A stretch of 64,000 bases of DNA from Paenibacillus hemerocallicola (GCF_006265175.1 NZ_VDCQ01000024.1:1-64000); one strand, 5' to 3'; shown: positions 8,760 through 17,891, numbered from the stretch's first letter. Numbers and translations are program-made. The notes: a model not told the origin generated them from the sequence alone.

Positions 8760-11213
8760 TCAACGGGAACGGGCGGCGCCGCGGATGTCTTCGAAGTGTC
8801 GCATGACCGCTTTGCGGCCTTTCAGTCCAAGCTTGCCGTAGATGTTTTTACAATGGGTTTTGACCGTCTCCAGCCGGATCGCGAGTTTGTCGGCAATATC
8901 GTTGTTCGAACGGCCTTCGATGAGCAACTGCAGGATGGCGTATTCCTTGTTCGTCAGTCTGGCGCGGACGAAACGGTCTTTGTCGGTGGACAGCCAGCGT
9001 TCGTCGCGAAGCTGTTGCAGCCTGCGACAAAAAGCGACGCTCTCCCCCGAGCCAGGCGTGCTGTGCAGCCGCAGTTTTTTCGTCAGCGCGCCAACCAGCG
9101 GCTCCGCCTTGTCCCACTCCTCCAGATACAGCTGCACGTAACCTTCCTTGCTGCCCGTTTCCAGCGATTTTTCCAGCTTGCGCACAGCCGTGCCGTTGTC
9201 ACCGCCATCCGCGTGCAGCAGCGCCAGCAGCAAGTTGATTTCCGCCACGTAATAATGCAGATTCCGCGCCTCGGCATAATACGCCAGCCGTTCCCCGAAC
9301 GCCAGTCCTTCGCGAGTCCTGCCCAGACAAATGTATGCGCGCAGCAAGACGATATATTCGTACAGCCAAGTGATATCGGGCACCGCGCCCGTATCTTGCC
9401 GCTGCTCCTTCAGCCACTTCCGAACCGCGGCCGTTTGGCCCGTCTTGATATGCACCAGCGCCTGGCAGGCTTCCAGCACGGCATCCGTATCAACGCTTGC
9501 CCGAGCGGCGATCTGCAGCCGGATTTCCTCCAGCATGGCGCGCGCAGCCTGCGTTTCTCCCGTGGCCAGGCGGAGCTGAACGAGCGTCAACGCGGCGGGA
9601 AGGACGATACCGGTATCGAGCAAGTCAAGTCCGATAAAGAGGCCGCGCTGCAAAGAGCGTTCGGCTTCTTCGAGTTGTCCGCGCAAGTAATAACATTCGC
9701 CAAGGATCGTTTGGATGATGCCGTATCCCTGGTTGCTGCCGCCCCAGAGCGGTTCGGCATAGCCGTAAATCGCCAAAGCTTGGTCGATCGCGCCCCAGAA
9801 TCCGGCGTTGCTTCTTAGCAACGAGCTGCCGGCCGGTTCGATGGCGTTGAAATGTGTGTACAGCCGCCCCGGACCCAGCAGCAGAGCGGCGGCTTCGTGC
9901 ATCAGCGCGATCCCGCGCTCCGAGTCAAGGCGCATCAGCGCAATGCGCGAGCGGATCGTAGCGAAATAACCGCGCAAATTTTCGCCCGTCGGACCAAACG
10001 AGTAGAACTCGTCGGTCATCAGCGCCTCAGCCAAGTCAATCACCTTCTCCGCCGCCGAAATGCGGTGATCGTTGATGAGCAGGAAGGCGTGCAGCAGTGC
10101 GAGCGACGGACGGCGCACGACTTCCTGCGTTGGGAATTGATCAAGCAACTCCAGCAAGCGGCCGCACGGCTGCGCCAGCGTAATTTCGATATCGCCGAGC
10201 AGCAACCCGGCTGCGCGTTCCATGTCCGGTGTCCGCAGCGCATGCCACACCGCTTCGACCAGCATGCCGCGCTCCTCGGCCCAACGGCTGACAAGCGCGT
10301 GGATCGTCGCCGGTGCGCGTTCGTCCGATTCGTACAGCCGGTTCCGCAGCCAGGCGGCAAACAGCGGAACGTAACGAAAACGTCCACCCTCGCCGCGGGT
10401 GAGCAGCAAATTGGTCGCCAGCAGCCGTTCGAGAGTCTCTTGACAGTCCGGGTCTTCGGTGACCAGACGGGCCAGAGCGGTATCGAAAAAGTCGGGCACC
10501 GACGTGAACAGCATAAACGGCAAAGTCTCCGGCGGTTGTTCCAGGAACACGTTGTCCAGCAGGATACCGTACATCTCCACGGGCAGTGCTTCAAGCGCTG
10601 CCCGTTCGTGCAGCGGTTCGGCCCGGTTCTCTTTGAGCAGCGCGGCATAATGCATGACAGCGAGCGGCCAGCCGTCGGTCAGCGCATACAGCCGTTTGGC
10701 CGGTCCGGCGGCCAGTTCGCGTCCGGTTTCGCGGCGTATGGCTTGCGTCATTTCGCCGGAGTTCATTTTCAGATGCTCGCATGTCAGCATATATGGGCCG
10801 GGGTGACGGCTGCGCAGACGGTGATAGAAAGGCAGCTTGACCCGGCTTGCGATATAAAATTGCACGCGCTCGCCGGCGTCTTCGATCAACTGCTCGAGCG
10901 CGCGGTGGAAGCTGTCCTCGTGAATCGCCTCGTAACGGTCTACGAAAATATGTACGTCGCTTGTCGTGCCGGCGATTGCATCGGCGATTTGTGCGAGGAA
11001 ACGATCGTTCTTGTTGTTTTCCGGACCAAGCGACAGCCACAGCACGGTGTTTTCCCCGGACAGGGTATCCGCCAATGCGCGCAGCAGCATCGTTTTGCCG
11101 TAGCCGGTCGGTGCAGTGACCGCAATGAGCGGCCGCCCCGCTTCGCGTCTCAGCACCGCAAGCGGCCGGGCAAGATGAGCGGCTGTCGGCGGAGGATTGA
11201 TGGAATCAGTCAC
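8760..11213 (-). CDS. LuxR-family transcriptional regulator, MalT-like with ATPase domain
   Basis: 817 residues from GTG 11211-11213, chosen because AGGAGG sits 7 bases upstream; the frame extends further but without such a site. Walker A TAPTGYGKT is at residues 33-41. The middle is a long helical TPR-like region and the end is a LuxR helix-turn-helix (LTNKEYAILQLLIEGRSNNDIADKL, then TVKTHCKNIYGKL). This is the layout of MalT-type LAL activators, which bind ATP and a ligand before activating transcription. It is divergent from the lanthipeptide genes and is the obvious candidate to control them. The codons are G+C-rich like the island. The long open frames on the opposite strand are shadows. 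Confidence 0.9.
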   Translation of the reverse strand: MTDSINPPPTAAHLARPLAVLRREAGRPLIAVTAPTGYGKTMLLRALADTLSGENTVLWLSLGPENNKNDRFLAQIADAIAGTTSDVHIFVDRYEAIHEDSFHRALEQLIEDAGERVQFYIASRVKLPFYHRLRSRHPGPYMLTCEHLKMNSGEMTQAIRRETGRELAAGPAKRLYALTDGWPLAVMHYAALLKENRAEPLHERAALEALPVEMYGILLDNVFLEQPPETLPFMLFTSVPDFFDTALARLVTEDPDCQETLERLLATNLLLTRGEGGRFRYVPLFAAWLRNRLYESDERAPATIHALVSRWAEERGMLVEAVWHALRTPDMERAAGLLLGDIEITLAQPCGRLLELLDQFPTQEVVRRPSLALLHAFLLINDHRISAAEKVIDLAEALMTDEFYSFGPTGENLRGYFATIRSRIALMRLDSERGIALMHEAAALLLGPGRLYTHFNAIEPAGSSLLRSNAGFWGAIDQALAIYGYAEPLWGGSNQGYGIIQTILGECYYLRGQLEEAERSLQRGLFIGLDLLDTGIVLPAALTLVQLRLATGETQAARAMLEEIRLQIAARASVDTDAVLEACQALVHIKTGQTAAVRKWLKEQRQDTGAVPDITWLYEYIVLLRAYICLGRTREGLAFGERLAYYAEARNLHYYVAEINLLLALLHADGGDNGTAVRKLEKSLETGSKEGYVQLYLEEWDKAEPLVGALTKKLRLHSTPGSGESVAFCRRLQQLRDERWLSTDKDRFVRARLTNKEYAILQLLIEGRSNNDIADKLAIRLETVKTHCKNIYGKLGLKGRKAVMRHFEDIRGAARSR

Positions 11214-11287
11214 CGGATTACCTCCTGACGAATCGGTATGTTGCCATTTTCTGTTTTCTATCAGCAACAGTATAACCGAAAGTGGAG

Positions 11288-11355
11288 CAAAAGAGGTAGT
11301 GTTTTGTCGAAAAAGAGGGATGGGTGGAATGACGATGAATTTCGAAAAGAGGGAT
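11288..11355 (+). promoter_or_regulatory. direct repeats in the regulator-precursor intergenic region (candidate operators)
   Basis: TCGAAAAAGAGGGAT (11307-11321) and TCGAAAAGAGGGAT (11342-11355) are near-identical and 35 bases apart. A weaker third, CAAAAGAGGTAG, lies at 11288-11299. They sit between the MalT-like regulator and the first precursor, where activator sites are expected. That the regulator binds them is inference. Confidence 0.45.
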
Positions 11356-11430
11356 ATGCGGTCAGATAAAGCCAAGATATACTGGAATCACGCTAAGCAA
11401 AAAATGTAAATCGTATCGGAGGGATCAATG

Positions 11431-11799
11431 ATGAGCGGATGGACGAATGAAAAAACGAATGAAGCGCTAAAGACGGTGTTTGCGAAGGCGGCGACGGACA
11501 AGGCGTTTCGCGCGCTGGTGCTGGAAAACCCGAACGAGGCGGTCAAGCAGGCGGCAGGCGTCGAGATCCCGGCGGGTTTTACGGTGCGTTTCGTGGAAAA
11601 CGACGGAGTGGATGCGACATTTGTATTGCCGGATTTTATCGGAGACAGCGAACTGTCGGACGAGCAGCTCGAAGCGGTTGCTGGCGGGAAGAAAAAGAAA
11701 AAGGACGATGATGACGATTTCGACAAAGGCGGCGGCTCCAGCCCCAGCTACAGTCGGAGCGGTTCGTTGAAACAATTTCACGGCGTTTGTGTCGACTAG
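11431..11799 (+). CDS. NHLP-leader lanthipeptide precursor A
   Basis: 122 residues. ATG 11431 (GGAGGG upstream) aligns with the start of precursor B; ATG 11428 directly before it is an alternative. Residues 1-86 are a nitrile-hydratase-like leader (EALKTVFAKAATDKAFRALV, IPAGFTVRFVEND, DATFVLPD, LSDEQLEAVAGG) ending in Gly-Gly, the cut site for the C39 transporter at 18866. The 36-residue core starts KKKKKDDDDDFDK, continues through GGGSSPSYSRSGS and ends SLKQFHGVCVD. Its single Cys at core position 34, with Ser upstream, allows one lanthionine ring. First gene of the operon; LanM starts 73 bases downstream. Confidence 0.92.
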   Translation: MSGWTNEKTNEALKTVFAKAATDKAFRALVLENPNEAVKQAAGVEIPAGFTVRFVENDGVDATFVLPDFIGDSELSDEQLEAVAGGKKKKKDDDDDFDKGGGSSPSYSRSGSLKQFHGVCVD

Positions 11800-11872
11800 G
11801 AACTGGAACAGCCAGAGCTGGCAGCGATAACCTTTGTAGTTCATTGCCGGTCAGGTGCGGTAGGTGAGAGCA

Positions 11873-14800
11873 ATGCACAAGCACAAATACGGGAACGAGT
11901 GGTTGCGAACGATTGTAGAGCGTTCAAGCGGACTCGAGGAGCGGCTGACCGACCGGTTTGTGCCGGAGACGGAGATGAGGGACAACGGGGCTGCCTCGAC
12001 CGCGGCTGACCGGCTGCGGCGGTGGAGCGAAGCGGTAGGCAAAGGCGACGCTGCGAAGTTCGCGGGCCGGCTTGCGCTTTCAGGCTGGACGGCAGACGAT
12101 GCCGGCAGGGCGGTGCATCCTGTACGACTCCGGGACGCCGCCGCCCTGCCGGATTGGGCGGATATGCTGCGGCTGTTTGCAGAGCACCTGCAGCACCGAG
12201 GTACCGTGCCATCTGCGGCGTTGCCGGAGACACTGCGGCAGCATCCATTGCTCGAGCCGGGCAAGCCGCTTGCGTTTGAGCACGCGCTGCTGCCGTTTGC
12301 CGAAGCCGGTGCAACCTATGCGGCCGCACAGGTCGGGGAGCTGTCGCGCGTCCTCTCCGCACGGGCTTGGCGCGACGCGGTGCGAAGTTTGCTGCGTGAG
12401 CTGGCGGAAGTCGCTTGGAAGACACTGGATTTGGAATTCAAGCTGTTTCGCATCGGCTCTTTTTCGTTACCGGGCAGCATGGAGCAGTATGACCGGTTCG
12501 TGCGCCGGCTGCTGGAAGGCGACTGGTTCAGACTGATGCAAGAATACAGCGTGTTGGCGCGGTTGATGGCAACTGCCGTGCTCAAGTGGGCGGATTCGTT
12601 GCAGGAGTTTCTTCGGCGTTATGACGAGGATGAAGTTTGGCGCGACGGGCGGTTGACAAGCGGCACGGCGTCTACCGGTATCATCGAACGGCTTGCGTTG
12701 GGCGAGTCCGATCGCCATAACGGCGGCCGAACCGTGGTGATCGCCATGCTGGAAGGCGGAGGTAAAGTCGTATATAAGCCGAAGCCGCTGCGGATCGATA
12801 CAGCCTACGCCGCCCTGCTGGCGTGGCTGAGGGAACATGGCGCGCCGGGCGAACTGGCGGCGGCGTTTACGGTCGACCGCGGCGAATACGGCTGGCAATC
12901 GTTCGTCGCTCGCCGGCCTTGTACGAGCGAAGCCGAAGCCGCGCGGTATTATCGCAACGCCGGGGCACTGGTGGCGATCAGTTGGCTGCTTGGCGGCTCC
13001 GATCTACACCGCGAGAATGTGATCTCAAGCGGAGTTGCGCCGATACCGGTCGATGTGGAAGTGTACATGCAGCCCGATCCGGACGCGAATTGGCCACCGG
13101 AGGAGGTGCCGAGCGATGCCGAGCGACAGGCTCGCGAAACGATTGCCCGCTCGGTGCTATGCTCGTCGCTGTTGCCGGAGTGGGTCAAGTTGGAGCCGGA
13201 TACCGGCGTGGACGTCAGCGGACTGTTTTCTTGGCTCGGGATGGACGAAGGGCAGCGAACGGTGCGGCGATTCAAGTTCGCCAATACCGACGCGATGAAA
13301 ATCGGCGATGTCGTCGACACGGAATCACGCGCGGACAACGATCCCCACACCTCCGGTTGCGCGTTCGATGTCGGGCGGGATATACCGGCGATGCTCGGCG
13401 GATTCCGCCATATGTACGATTTTTTGCTGGCACGGCGGGAAGCGCTGACGGCGGCGGACGGGCCGTTGGCCGCGTTCGGCAGCCTAGCGACGCGATTTCT
13501 GTTCCGCTCGACTGCCGTATACGGGCAACTGCTGGAAAACAGCTGGCATCCTGATGCGCTGAAGGACGGGGTCGACCGCGACATCCGGCTGGAAGCGATG
13601 TGCCGGTATGTGGCGTCGGACGAGGAGGAATACGACCGCTGGCCGATTGTCCTCCGCGAACTGGCGGCGCTGCGGGTAATGGATGTGCCTTATTTCAGGC
13701 TGAACGCGGGCGAAGTGCGGCTGGCAGACCAACAAGGGGCGTACGGTCCTATGCTGTTTAGGCGTAGCGGCCGTATGCGGTTGCTTGAGCGAGTTCGGGC
13801 GATGAGCGCAGCGGACCGCGAGCTGCAGCTTTCGCTCATTCGCGGCGTGCTATACACGAAGTTTGCCGGCGCCGGTCGAGGGCAAACGCCGGCATCTCAT
13901 GCGGAACTTGCGGCAGACAACGAAACGGTCGGGTCCGGCGGCGCCATCGGTGGCGCGCTCGGCAGCCGGACGCAAGCTGCGGTGTTTGCGGCGACGAAGA
14001 AGGAAAGCGCCAAGCTGCTGCATGCTGCTACCGCCATTGCGGACCGGCTCAACCGCCGGGCGATAACGGCCGACGACGGAACCCGGACGTGGATTGTGCC
14101 CGGCTTCGGCAGCGTCATTCCGCGCCAGCGGCCGATATCGTACCATCTGTACGGCGGCAGCTGCGGCATCGCGCTGATGTATGCGGCGCTGTACCGATCG
14201 ACTGGCGACGGACGCGCCCGTGAAGAAACGCTCTTGGCGCTGCACCTGCTTCGTCGCCGCCTTGCGGAGCGCGATGTCGATGACGATCCGCTGGCGCGGA
14301 TGACAATCGGCGGATTCTCCGGTCTTGGCTCGATCGTGTACACGTTCGTTCGCATCTCGCAGATGATCGGCGAGCCGCCGCTGCTGCGGGAGGCGATAGC
14401 CGCCGCGGAACTCGTGACAGACGAGAAGATCGCGGCGGACAACCGATTCGATCTGATGGACGGCGCGGCCGGGGCGCTGCTCGGCTTGCTTGCGCTGCAT
14501 CGGGCGACCGGCGAGGCGGAGCATTTGCGCCTAGTAAAGCGATGCGGCGAACATTTGCTGACGAGCCGAGCGAAACTGCCGTCGGGACACGATGGTTGGC
14601 AGGTTAACGGTAAAGCGCTGGCCGGTTTTTCGCACGGCGCTGCCGGCATCGCTTACGCGTTGCTGAAGCTGCATCAGGCGGCGCACGACCCGCGTCTGGC
14701 GGAAGCGGCGGACGAGGCGATCCGTTTCGAGCGGGACATCTTCGACCGTGAGCGCGGCGTATGGCCGGATTTGCGGGTAGGCTCGGAAGACGGAGCCGGA

Positions 14801-15208
14801 CTCGTAGACGCTTGGTGCAATGGCGCTGCCGGCATCGGACTGGCTCGACTAGCCGGTCTTGCGGCGCTCGACAACCCCGACATCCGCAGCGACATCGACA
14901 CGGCGATAGGCATCGTCCACCCGCCGCGGCGCGAACACGGCAAAGATTGTGTGTGCTGCGGTCATATGGGCCGGGCGGAACTGCTGTTGAGCGCGTCGCT
15001 TAAGCTCGGTCGCGGCGACTTGGCCGGCGAGGCCCGGCGGCGCGCGCTCCGCTTCGCGGAAAAGTACGGGAAACCGGGCAGTGACGACGATTGTTCATTG
15101 CCTCTGTACGAGGAGCCTTCTTTTTTTCAGGGAATAGCCGGCATCGGCTACGAATTGCTGCGGTTCCGCTCGCCGGATCTGCTGCCGAACGTGCTTGTGC
15201 TGGAGTAA
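11873..15208 (+). CDS. lanM: class II lanthipeptide synthetase LanM, CCG (ProcM-like) cyclase type
   Basis: 1111 residues from ATG 11873 (GTG 11864 is an alternative). The N-terminal half is the LanM dehydratase, which phosphorylates and eliminates Ser/Thr: VVYKPK with Lys302, and GGSDLHRENVI with Asp377, His379 and Asn382. The C-terminal 330 residues are a LanC-type cyclase with GFSHGAAGI, WCNGAAGIG and CVCCGHMGR. The predicted zinc ligands are Cys982, Cys1028 and Cys1029. Usual LanM enzymes have Cys-His-Gly where this one has Cys-Cys-Gly. The three-Cys site is known from ProcM and relatives, which are fast and tolerant of many substrates. It should act on precursors A and B on either side of it. 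Confidence 0.95.
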   Translation: MHKHKYGNEWLRTIVERSSGLEERLTDRFVPETEMRDNGAASTAADRLRRWSEAVGKGDAAKFAGRLALSGWTADDAGRAVHPVRLRDAAALPDWADMLRLFAEHLQHRGTVPSAALPETLRQHPLLEPGKPLAFEHALLPFAEAGATYAAAQVGELSRVLSARAWRDAVRSLLRELAEVAWKTLDLEFKLFRIGSFSLPGSMEQYDRFVRRLLEGDWFRLMQEYSVLARLMATAVLKWADSLQEFLRRYDEDEVWRDGRLTSGTASTGIIERLALGESDRHNGGRTVVIAMLEGGGKVVYKPKPLRIDTAYAALLAWLREHGAPGELAAAFTVDRGEYGWQSFVARRPCTSEAEAARYYRNAGALVAISWLLGGSDLHRENVISSGVAPIPVDVEVYMQPDPDANWPPEEVPSDAERQARETIARSVLCSSLLPEWVKLEPDTGVDVSGLFSWLGMDEGQRTVRRFKFANTDAMKIGDVVDTESRADNDPHTSGCAFDVGRDIPAMLGGFRHMYDFLLARREALTAADGPLAAFGSLATRFLFRSTAVYGQLLENSWHPDALKDGVDRDIRLEAMCRYVASDEEEYDRWPIVLRELAALRVMDVPYFRLNAGEVRLADQQGAYGPMLFRRSGRMRLLERVRAMSAADRELQLSLIRGVLYTKFAGAGRGQTPASHAELAADNETVGSGGAIGGALGSRTQAAVFAATKKESAKLLHAATAIADRLNRRAITADDGTRTWIVPGFGSVIPRQRPISYHLYGGSCGIALMYAALYRSTGDGRAREETLLALHLLRRRLAERDVDDDPLARMTIGGFSGLGSIVYTFVRISQMIGEPPLLREAIAAAELVTDEKIAADNRFDLMDGAAGALLGLLALHRATGEAEHLRLVKRCGEHLLTSRAKLPSGHDGWQVNGKALAGFSHGAAGIAYALLKLHQAAHDPRLAEAADEAIRFERDIFDRERGVWPDLRVGSEDGAGLVDAWCNGAAGIGLARLAGLAALDNPDIRSDIDTAIGIVHPPRREHGKDCVCCGHMGRAELLLSASLKLGRGDLAGEARRRALRFAEKYGKPGSDDDCSLPLYEEPSFFQGIAGIGYELLRFRSPDLLPNVLVLE

Positions 15209-15237
15209 ATAAACAATGGTCATGGAGGAGAAGAACA

Positions 15238-15582
15238 ATGAGCGAATGGAATCAGGAAAAGGTGCAAGAAGCGTTGAAGACGGTATTTTCGAAGACAGCG
15301 ACGGACAAAACGTTTCGCGAGCTGGCATTGAACAATCCGACCGAGGCGGTCAAACAAGCGGCGGGCATCGACATTCCGGCGGGATTCACCGTGCGGTTCG
15401 TGGAAAATGACAGAGCGGACGCGACGTTCGTGTTGCCGGATTATGTCGGAGACAGCGAGCTGTCGGACGAGCAACTGGAAGCCGTAGCGGGCGGAAAGAA
15501 GAAGAAAAACAAAGACGACAGCGATGTCGACGACGATAAACAAAAACCACTCACAATCCCAAGGGGCCTTTGTTTCGGTTAG
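15238..15582 (+). CDS. NHLP-leader lanthipeptide precursor B
   Basis: 114 residues; ATG preceded by GGAGGAG, 30 bases after lanM. Its 86-residue leader is a close paralogue of precursor A and ends in the same LSDEQLEAVAGG. The 28-residue core starts KKKKNKDDSDVDDDK and ends KPLTIPRGLCFG. The only Cys is core residue 26. The only Ser/Thr donors are Thr20 and Ser9, so the expected product has one methyllanthionine ring across TIPRGLC, a 7-residue ring containing Pro. The lysine-aspartate tract is kept between the two precursors while the ring sequence differs. Confidence 0.92.
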   Translation: MSEWNQEKVQEALKTVFSKTATDKTFRELALNNPTEAVKQAAGIDIPAGFTVRFVENDRADATFVLPDYVGDSELSDEQLEAVAGGKKKKNKDDSDVDDDKQKPLTIPRGLCFG

Positions 15583-15597
15583 GAAAGCGGACGGCCG

Positions 15598-16542
15598 ATG
15601 GAAACGATAACTTTGCTGAACTGCCGCGAGGAACGGCAAGCTTATGCGATGCTGACCTTTCCTTCCCTTCACGACGAACTGCTAAGCGAGTCGGAGCAGC
15701 GCAAGGTGGCGGCGGTCGGCGCGGAGCTGTTCGGCAAGCCGATCGGCCTCGTCTGGGCAAGCTGGTGGCCGCAACGCAAGAGGGGCGAGCTTCGCACGAT
15801 ATACATCGCGTCCGCTTATCGCGGAAGCGGTATCGGTACCGCCCTACTGAAGACGATCGAGAGGGTTTTGGCGGAAGCGGGTTGCGACACGCTCGATTTC
15901 AAATTCCGTGCGGGCACCGCCGGCGCGCCAGTATGGCAACGGATGACCGCACAGTGGGATTTGCCGCGAACCGGCATCCTGACTTTTACGATGTCGATTC
16001 CGCAGTTTCTGGCACAGCCGTGGGTCGGCGCGTGGAGAACAAACAAGCGTCTGGACATCTTCAGCTGGGACACATTAAGCGAGGCGGAGAAGGCGAGGAT
16101 CAAGGAAGGCGATAACGATTGGTATCCTCATCATTTGTCGCCTTTCATCCGCGAGCGCTATCTGGTTCCGGGGTTAAGTGTCGGTTTGCGCGATGGGAAC
16201 GAGACGATCGGTTGGATGACGGTTGAAGAGTATGACGACGGAATGGTCATCGGCGACCGTATGTTCGCCAGGCCGCCGCACGACGGGCAGGGGCGCGGCA
16301 TCATGCTGATCGCCGAAGCTGCCAGACGCTGCTGCGAAGCCGGGTTTCAGACGGCTCGTTTCGATGTCAGCATCGGCAACGTTCCCATGCGGCGGTTCGT
16401 CGAACGAAGAATGAAGCCTTGTCTCGTGGACAGCTACGAAGTCGTTCACAAAAGCAAGCGGCTGGGGAGCCCGCAGCTGGTGTCGGCGTCCGAAGCGGAC
16501 CGGCAAGGCGATGACGCGGGAGGAGTAACGATCGGGAGATGA
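15598..16542 (+). CDS. tandem GNAT-fold acetyltransferase
   Basis: 314 residues, 16 bases after precursor B, same operon. Two GNAT domains are visible. The first has the acetyl-CoA loop YRGSGIGTALLKTIERVL (about residues 80-97). The second has GQGRGIMLIAEAARRCCEAGF and FDVSIGNVPMRRFVE (about 225-270). Acetyltransferases do occur in RiPP clusters, where they cap an N-terminus or Lys; the lysine-rich cores here offer such targets. Self-protection is another possibility. The role is inference, the fold assignment is firm. Confidence 0.8.
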   Translation: METITLLNCREERQAYAMLTFPSLHDELLSESEQRKVAAVGAELFGKPIGLVWASWWPQRKRGELRTIYIASAYRGSGIGTALLKTIERVLAEAGCDTLDFKFRAGTAGAPVWQRMTAQWDLPRTGILTFTMSIPQFLAQPWVGAWRTNKRLDIFSWDTLSEAEKARIKEGDNDWYPHHLSPFIRERYLVPGLSVGLRDGNETIGWMTVEEYDDGMVIGDRMFARPPHDGQGRGIMLIAEAARRCCEAGFQTARFDVSIGNVPMRRFVERRMKPCLVDSYEVVHKSKRLGSPQLVSASEADRQGDDAGGVTIGR

Positions 16543-16591
16543 GCCAATGCGCGAACGGATTGGCGTCGGCGCTCCGATTGAAGGTTCCGAT

Positions 16592-16614
16592 AAACGGCAG
16601 CGATGCCGTTTTTT
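16592..16614 (+). terminator. intrinsic terminator after the biosynthetic genes
   Basis: AACGGCA and TGCCGTT form a 7-bp stem closed by a GCGA tetraloop and followed by a T run. It separates the biosynthetic unit (11431-16542) from the export unit (16754-24038), so the latter probably has its own promoter or is reached by readthrough. Confidence 0.85.
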
Positions 16615-16753
16615 CGTTGGTTCTTTTGGAATGGCAAGGGATCTGTCAACATTCCGGCATAGATCATGACGCCGCGTAGGGTTCAACCAAGCGATGTGCG
16701 TATTGGAGGCCCGGGACGGTACCGAGGTCGGACGGAGGAAAGGAAGAAAGACG

Positions 16754-17890
16754 TTGAACAATCGATGGTGGCTGGCCGTCATGTTGCTGTTCCTTGTTAT
16801 CGCTGGGTGCGGTGAAGGAAAGGTCGACCGTGGCGCCGCCGATCGGGAAGACATCGTAATCGGTGTCGGCTGGCCGCTGGCCAGCCGCGACGAGGGACTC
16901 TCGACAGGCGTGAGGCTTGCAATGGATGAAATCAATGCCGGGGGCGGCGTACTCGGGCGCAAGCTTCGCGTCGTCAGCGCGGACGACGGCGGCTCCGTCA
17001 CCGAAGGCTTGGCCGTCGCCGGCCGGTTCGCCGCCGATCCGCAAACGGTTGCCGTCATCGGCCATCGGGGGTCCTCGGTTTCCGTGGCTGCGGCGGCGGT
17101 CTATGAAAAGGCGGGCATTGTCATGCTGACGCCGGGCTCCACCGCACCAAGGCTGACCGAGAGCGGCTACCGGTATATCTTCAGAATGATTCCGAGCGAC
17201 AAGCGGATCAGCGAGCGGCTGGTGCAATATGCCGCATCCCAGGACTACGGGAAGGTTGCTATCCTGTATACGAACGACGAATACGGCAGGGGTCTGGCCA
17301 ACGCGTTTGAGGACCGCGGCAAGGAGCTGGGCGTGGAGACCGTGGACCGAGTGGACGGCTACACCGACTTGGGCGATCTGACCCGGCTCGTTCGCGAATG
17401 GAGGACGCTTGGCTGCGACGCGGTGTTCGTCGCTCAAGTAATGCCGCAAGCAGGCGTGACGCTCGCCGATTTGAAGCGTGCCGGATTGGACATGCCCATT
17501 CTCGGCGGGGACGGTCTGGACTCGGAGCAGCTTGCGAATATGACGGGTAACGCGGCGGAAGGAACGGTTGTGGCTTCCATCTTCGATCCGACGGAGGGGA
17601 GGGACGACGTCGGCAATTTTATCCGGAAATACAAAGCCAAGTACGGAGAAATCCCCGGCAAATGGGCGGCGCAGGGGTACGACGCGGCGAACCTGCTGGC
17701 CGAGGCAATGCGCGCGGCGGGCTCCGCCCGTCCGTCCGATATTGCCCATGCGCTTCGCCAAACGCGCGGATGGATCGGCGTTACGGGAAGCCACACCTTT
17801 GACGATTCGGGGGATGTGACGGATAAACCGATCGTTCTGAAACAAATGACGAGCGGTGCCTTTCAGTATTTGAAAGACAAGGGGGATTAG
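16754..17890 (+). CDS. LivJ-like (type 1 periplasmic-fold) ABC substrate-binding lipoprotein
   Basis: 378 residues from TTG 16754, which puts a lipoprotein signal at the N-terminus (MLLFLVIAGC); AGGAAG lies 8 bases upstream. The frame is open to 16694 but that start would bury the signal. The fold is Peripla_BP_6 (VIGVGWPLASRDEG, AMDEINAGGGVLGRKL, VAVIGHRGSSVSVAAAAVYEKAG, YTNDEYGRGLANAFEDRGKELG), as in branched-chain amino acid and peptide binding proteins. No LivHMFG genes are near. Two bases separate it from the HlyD gene, so it is co-expressed with the exporter and may bind the exported peptide or a cue. Confidence 0.85.
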   Translation: MNNRWWLAVMLLFLVIAGCGEGKVDRGAADREDIVIGVGWPLASRDEGLSTGVRLAMDEINAGGGVLGRKLRVVSADDGGSVTEGLAVAGRFAADPQTVAVIGHRGSSVSVAAAAVYEKAGIVMLTPGSTAPRLTESGYRYIFRMIPSDKRISERLVQYAASQDYGKVAILYTNDEYGRGLANAFEDRGKELGVETVDRVDGYTDLGDLTRLVREWRTLGCDAVFVAQVMPQAGVTLADLKRAGLDMPILGGDGLDSEQLANMTGNAAEGTVVASIFDPTEGRDDVGNFIRKYKAKYGEIPGKWAAQGYDAANLLAEAMRAAGSARPSDIAHALRQTRGWIGVTGSHTFDDSGDVTDKPIVLKQMTSGAFQYLKDKGD

Positions 17891-17891
17891 T

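Noticed and set aside
8796-11228. Long plus-strand open frames (340 and 458 residues) opposite the MalT-like gene
   Set aside because: They are antisense to a well-supported coding sequence with motifs and a ribosome site, have no family motifs, and are typical shadows in G+C-rich DNA.
11689-11740. Lys/Asp tract of precursor A as a frameshift artefact of an A-rich run
   Set aside because: Precursor B has an independent but equivalent tract and both end in the same G-x-C-x-x pattern with natural stops.
11428-15582. Precursors as plain proteusin or nitrile-hydratase alpha-subunit relatives
   Set aside because: The leader is nitrile-hydratase-like, but there is no radical-SAM or epimerase gene. 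A LanM lies between the two precursors and each core has Cys plus Ser/Thr, which fits lanthipeptides.
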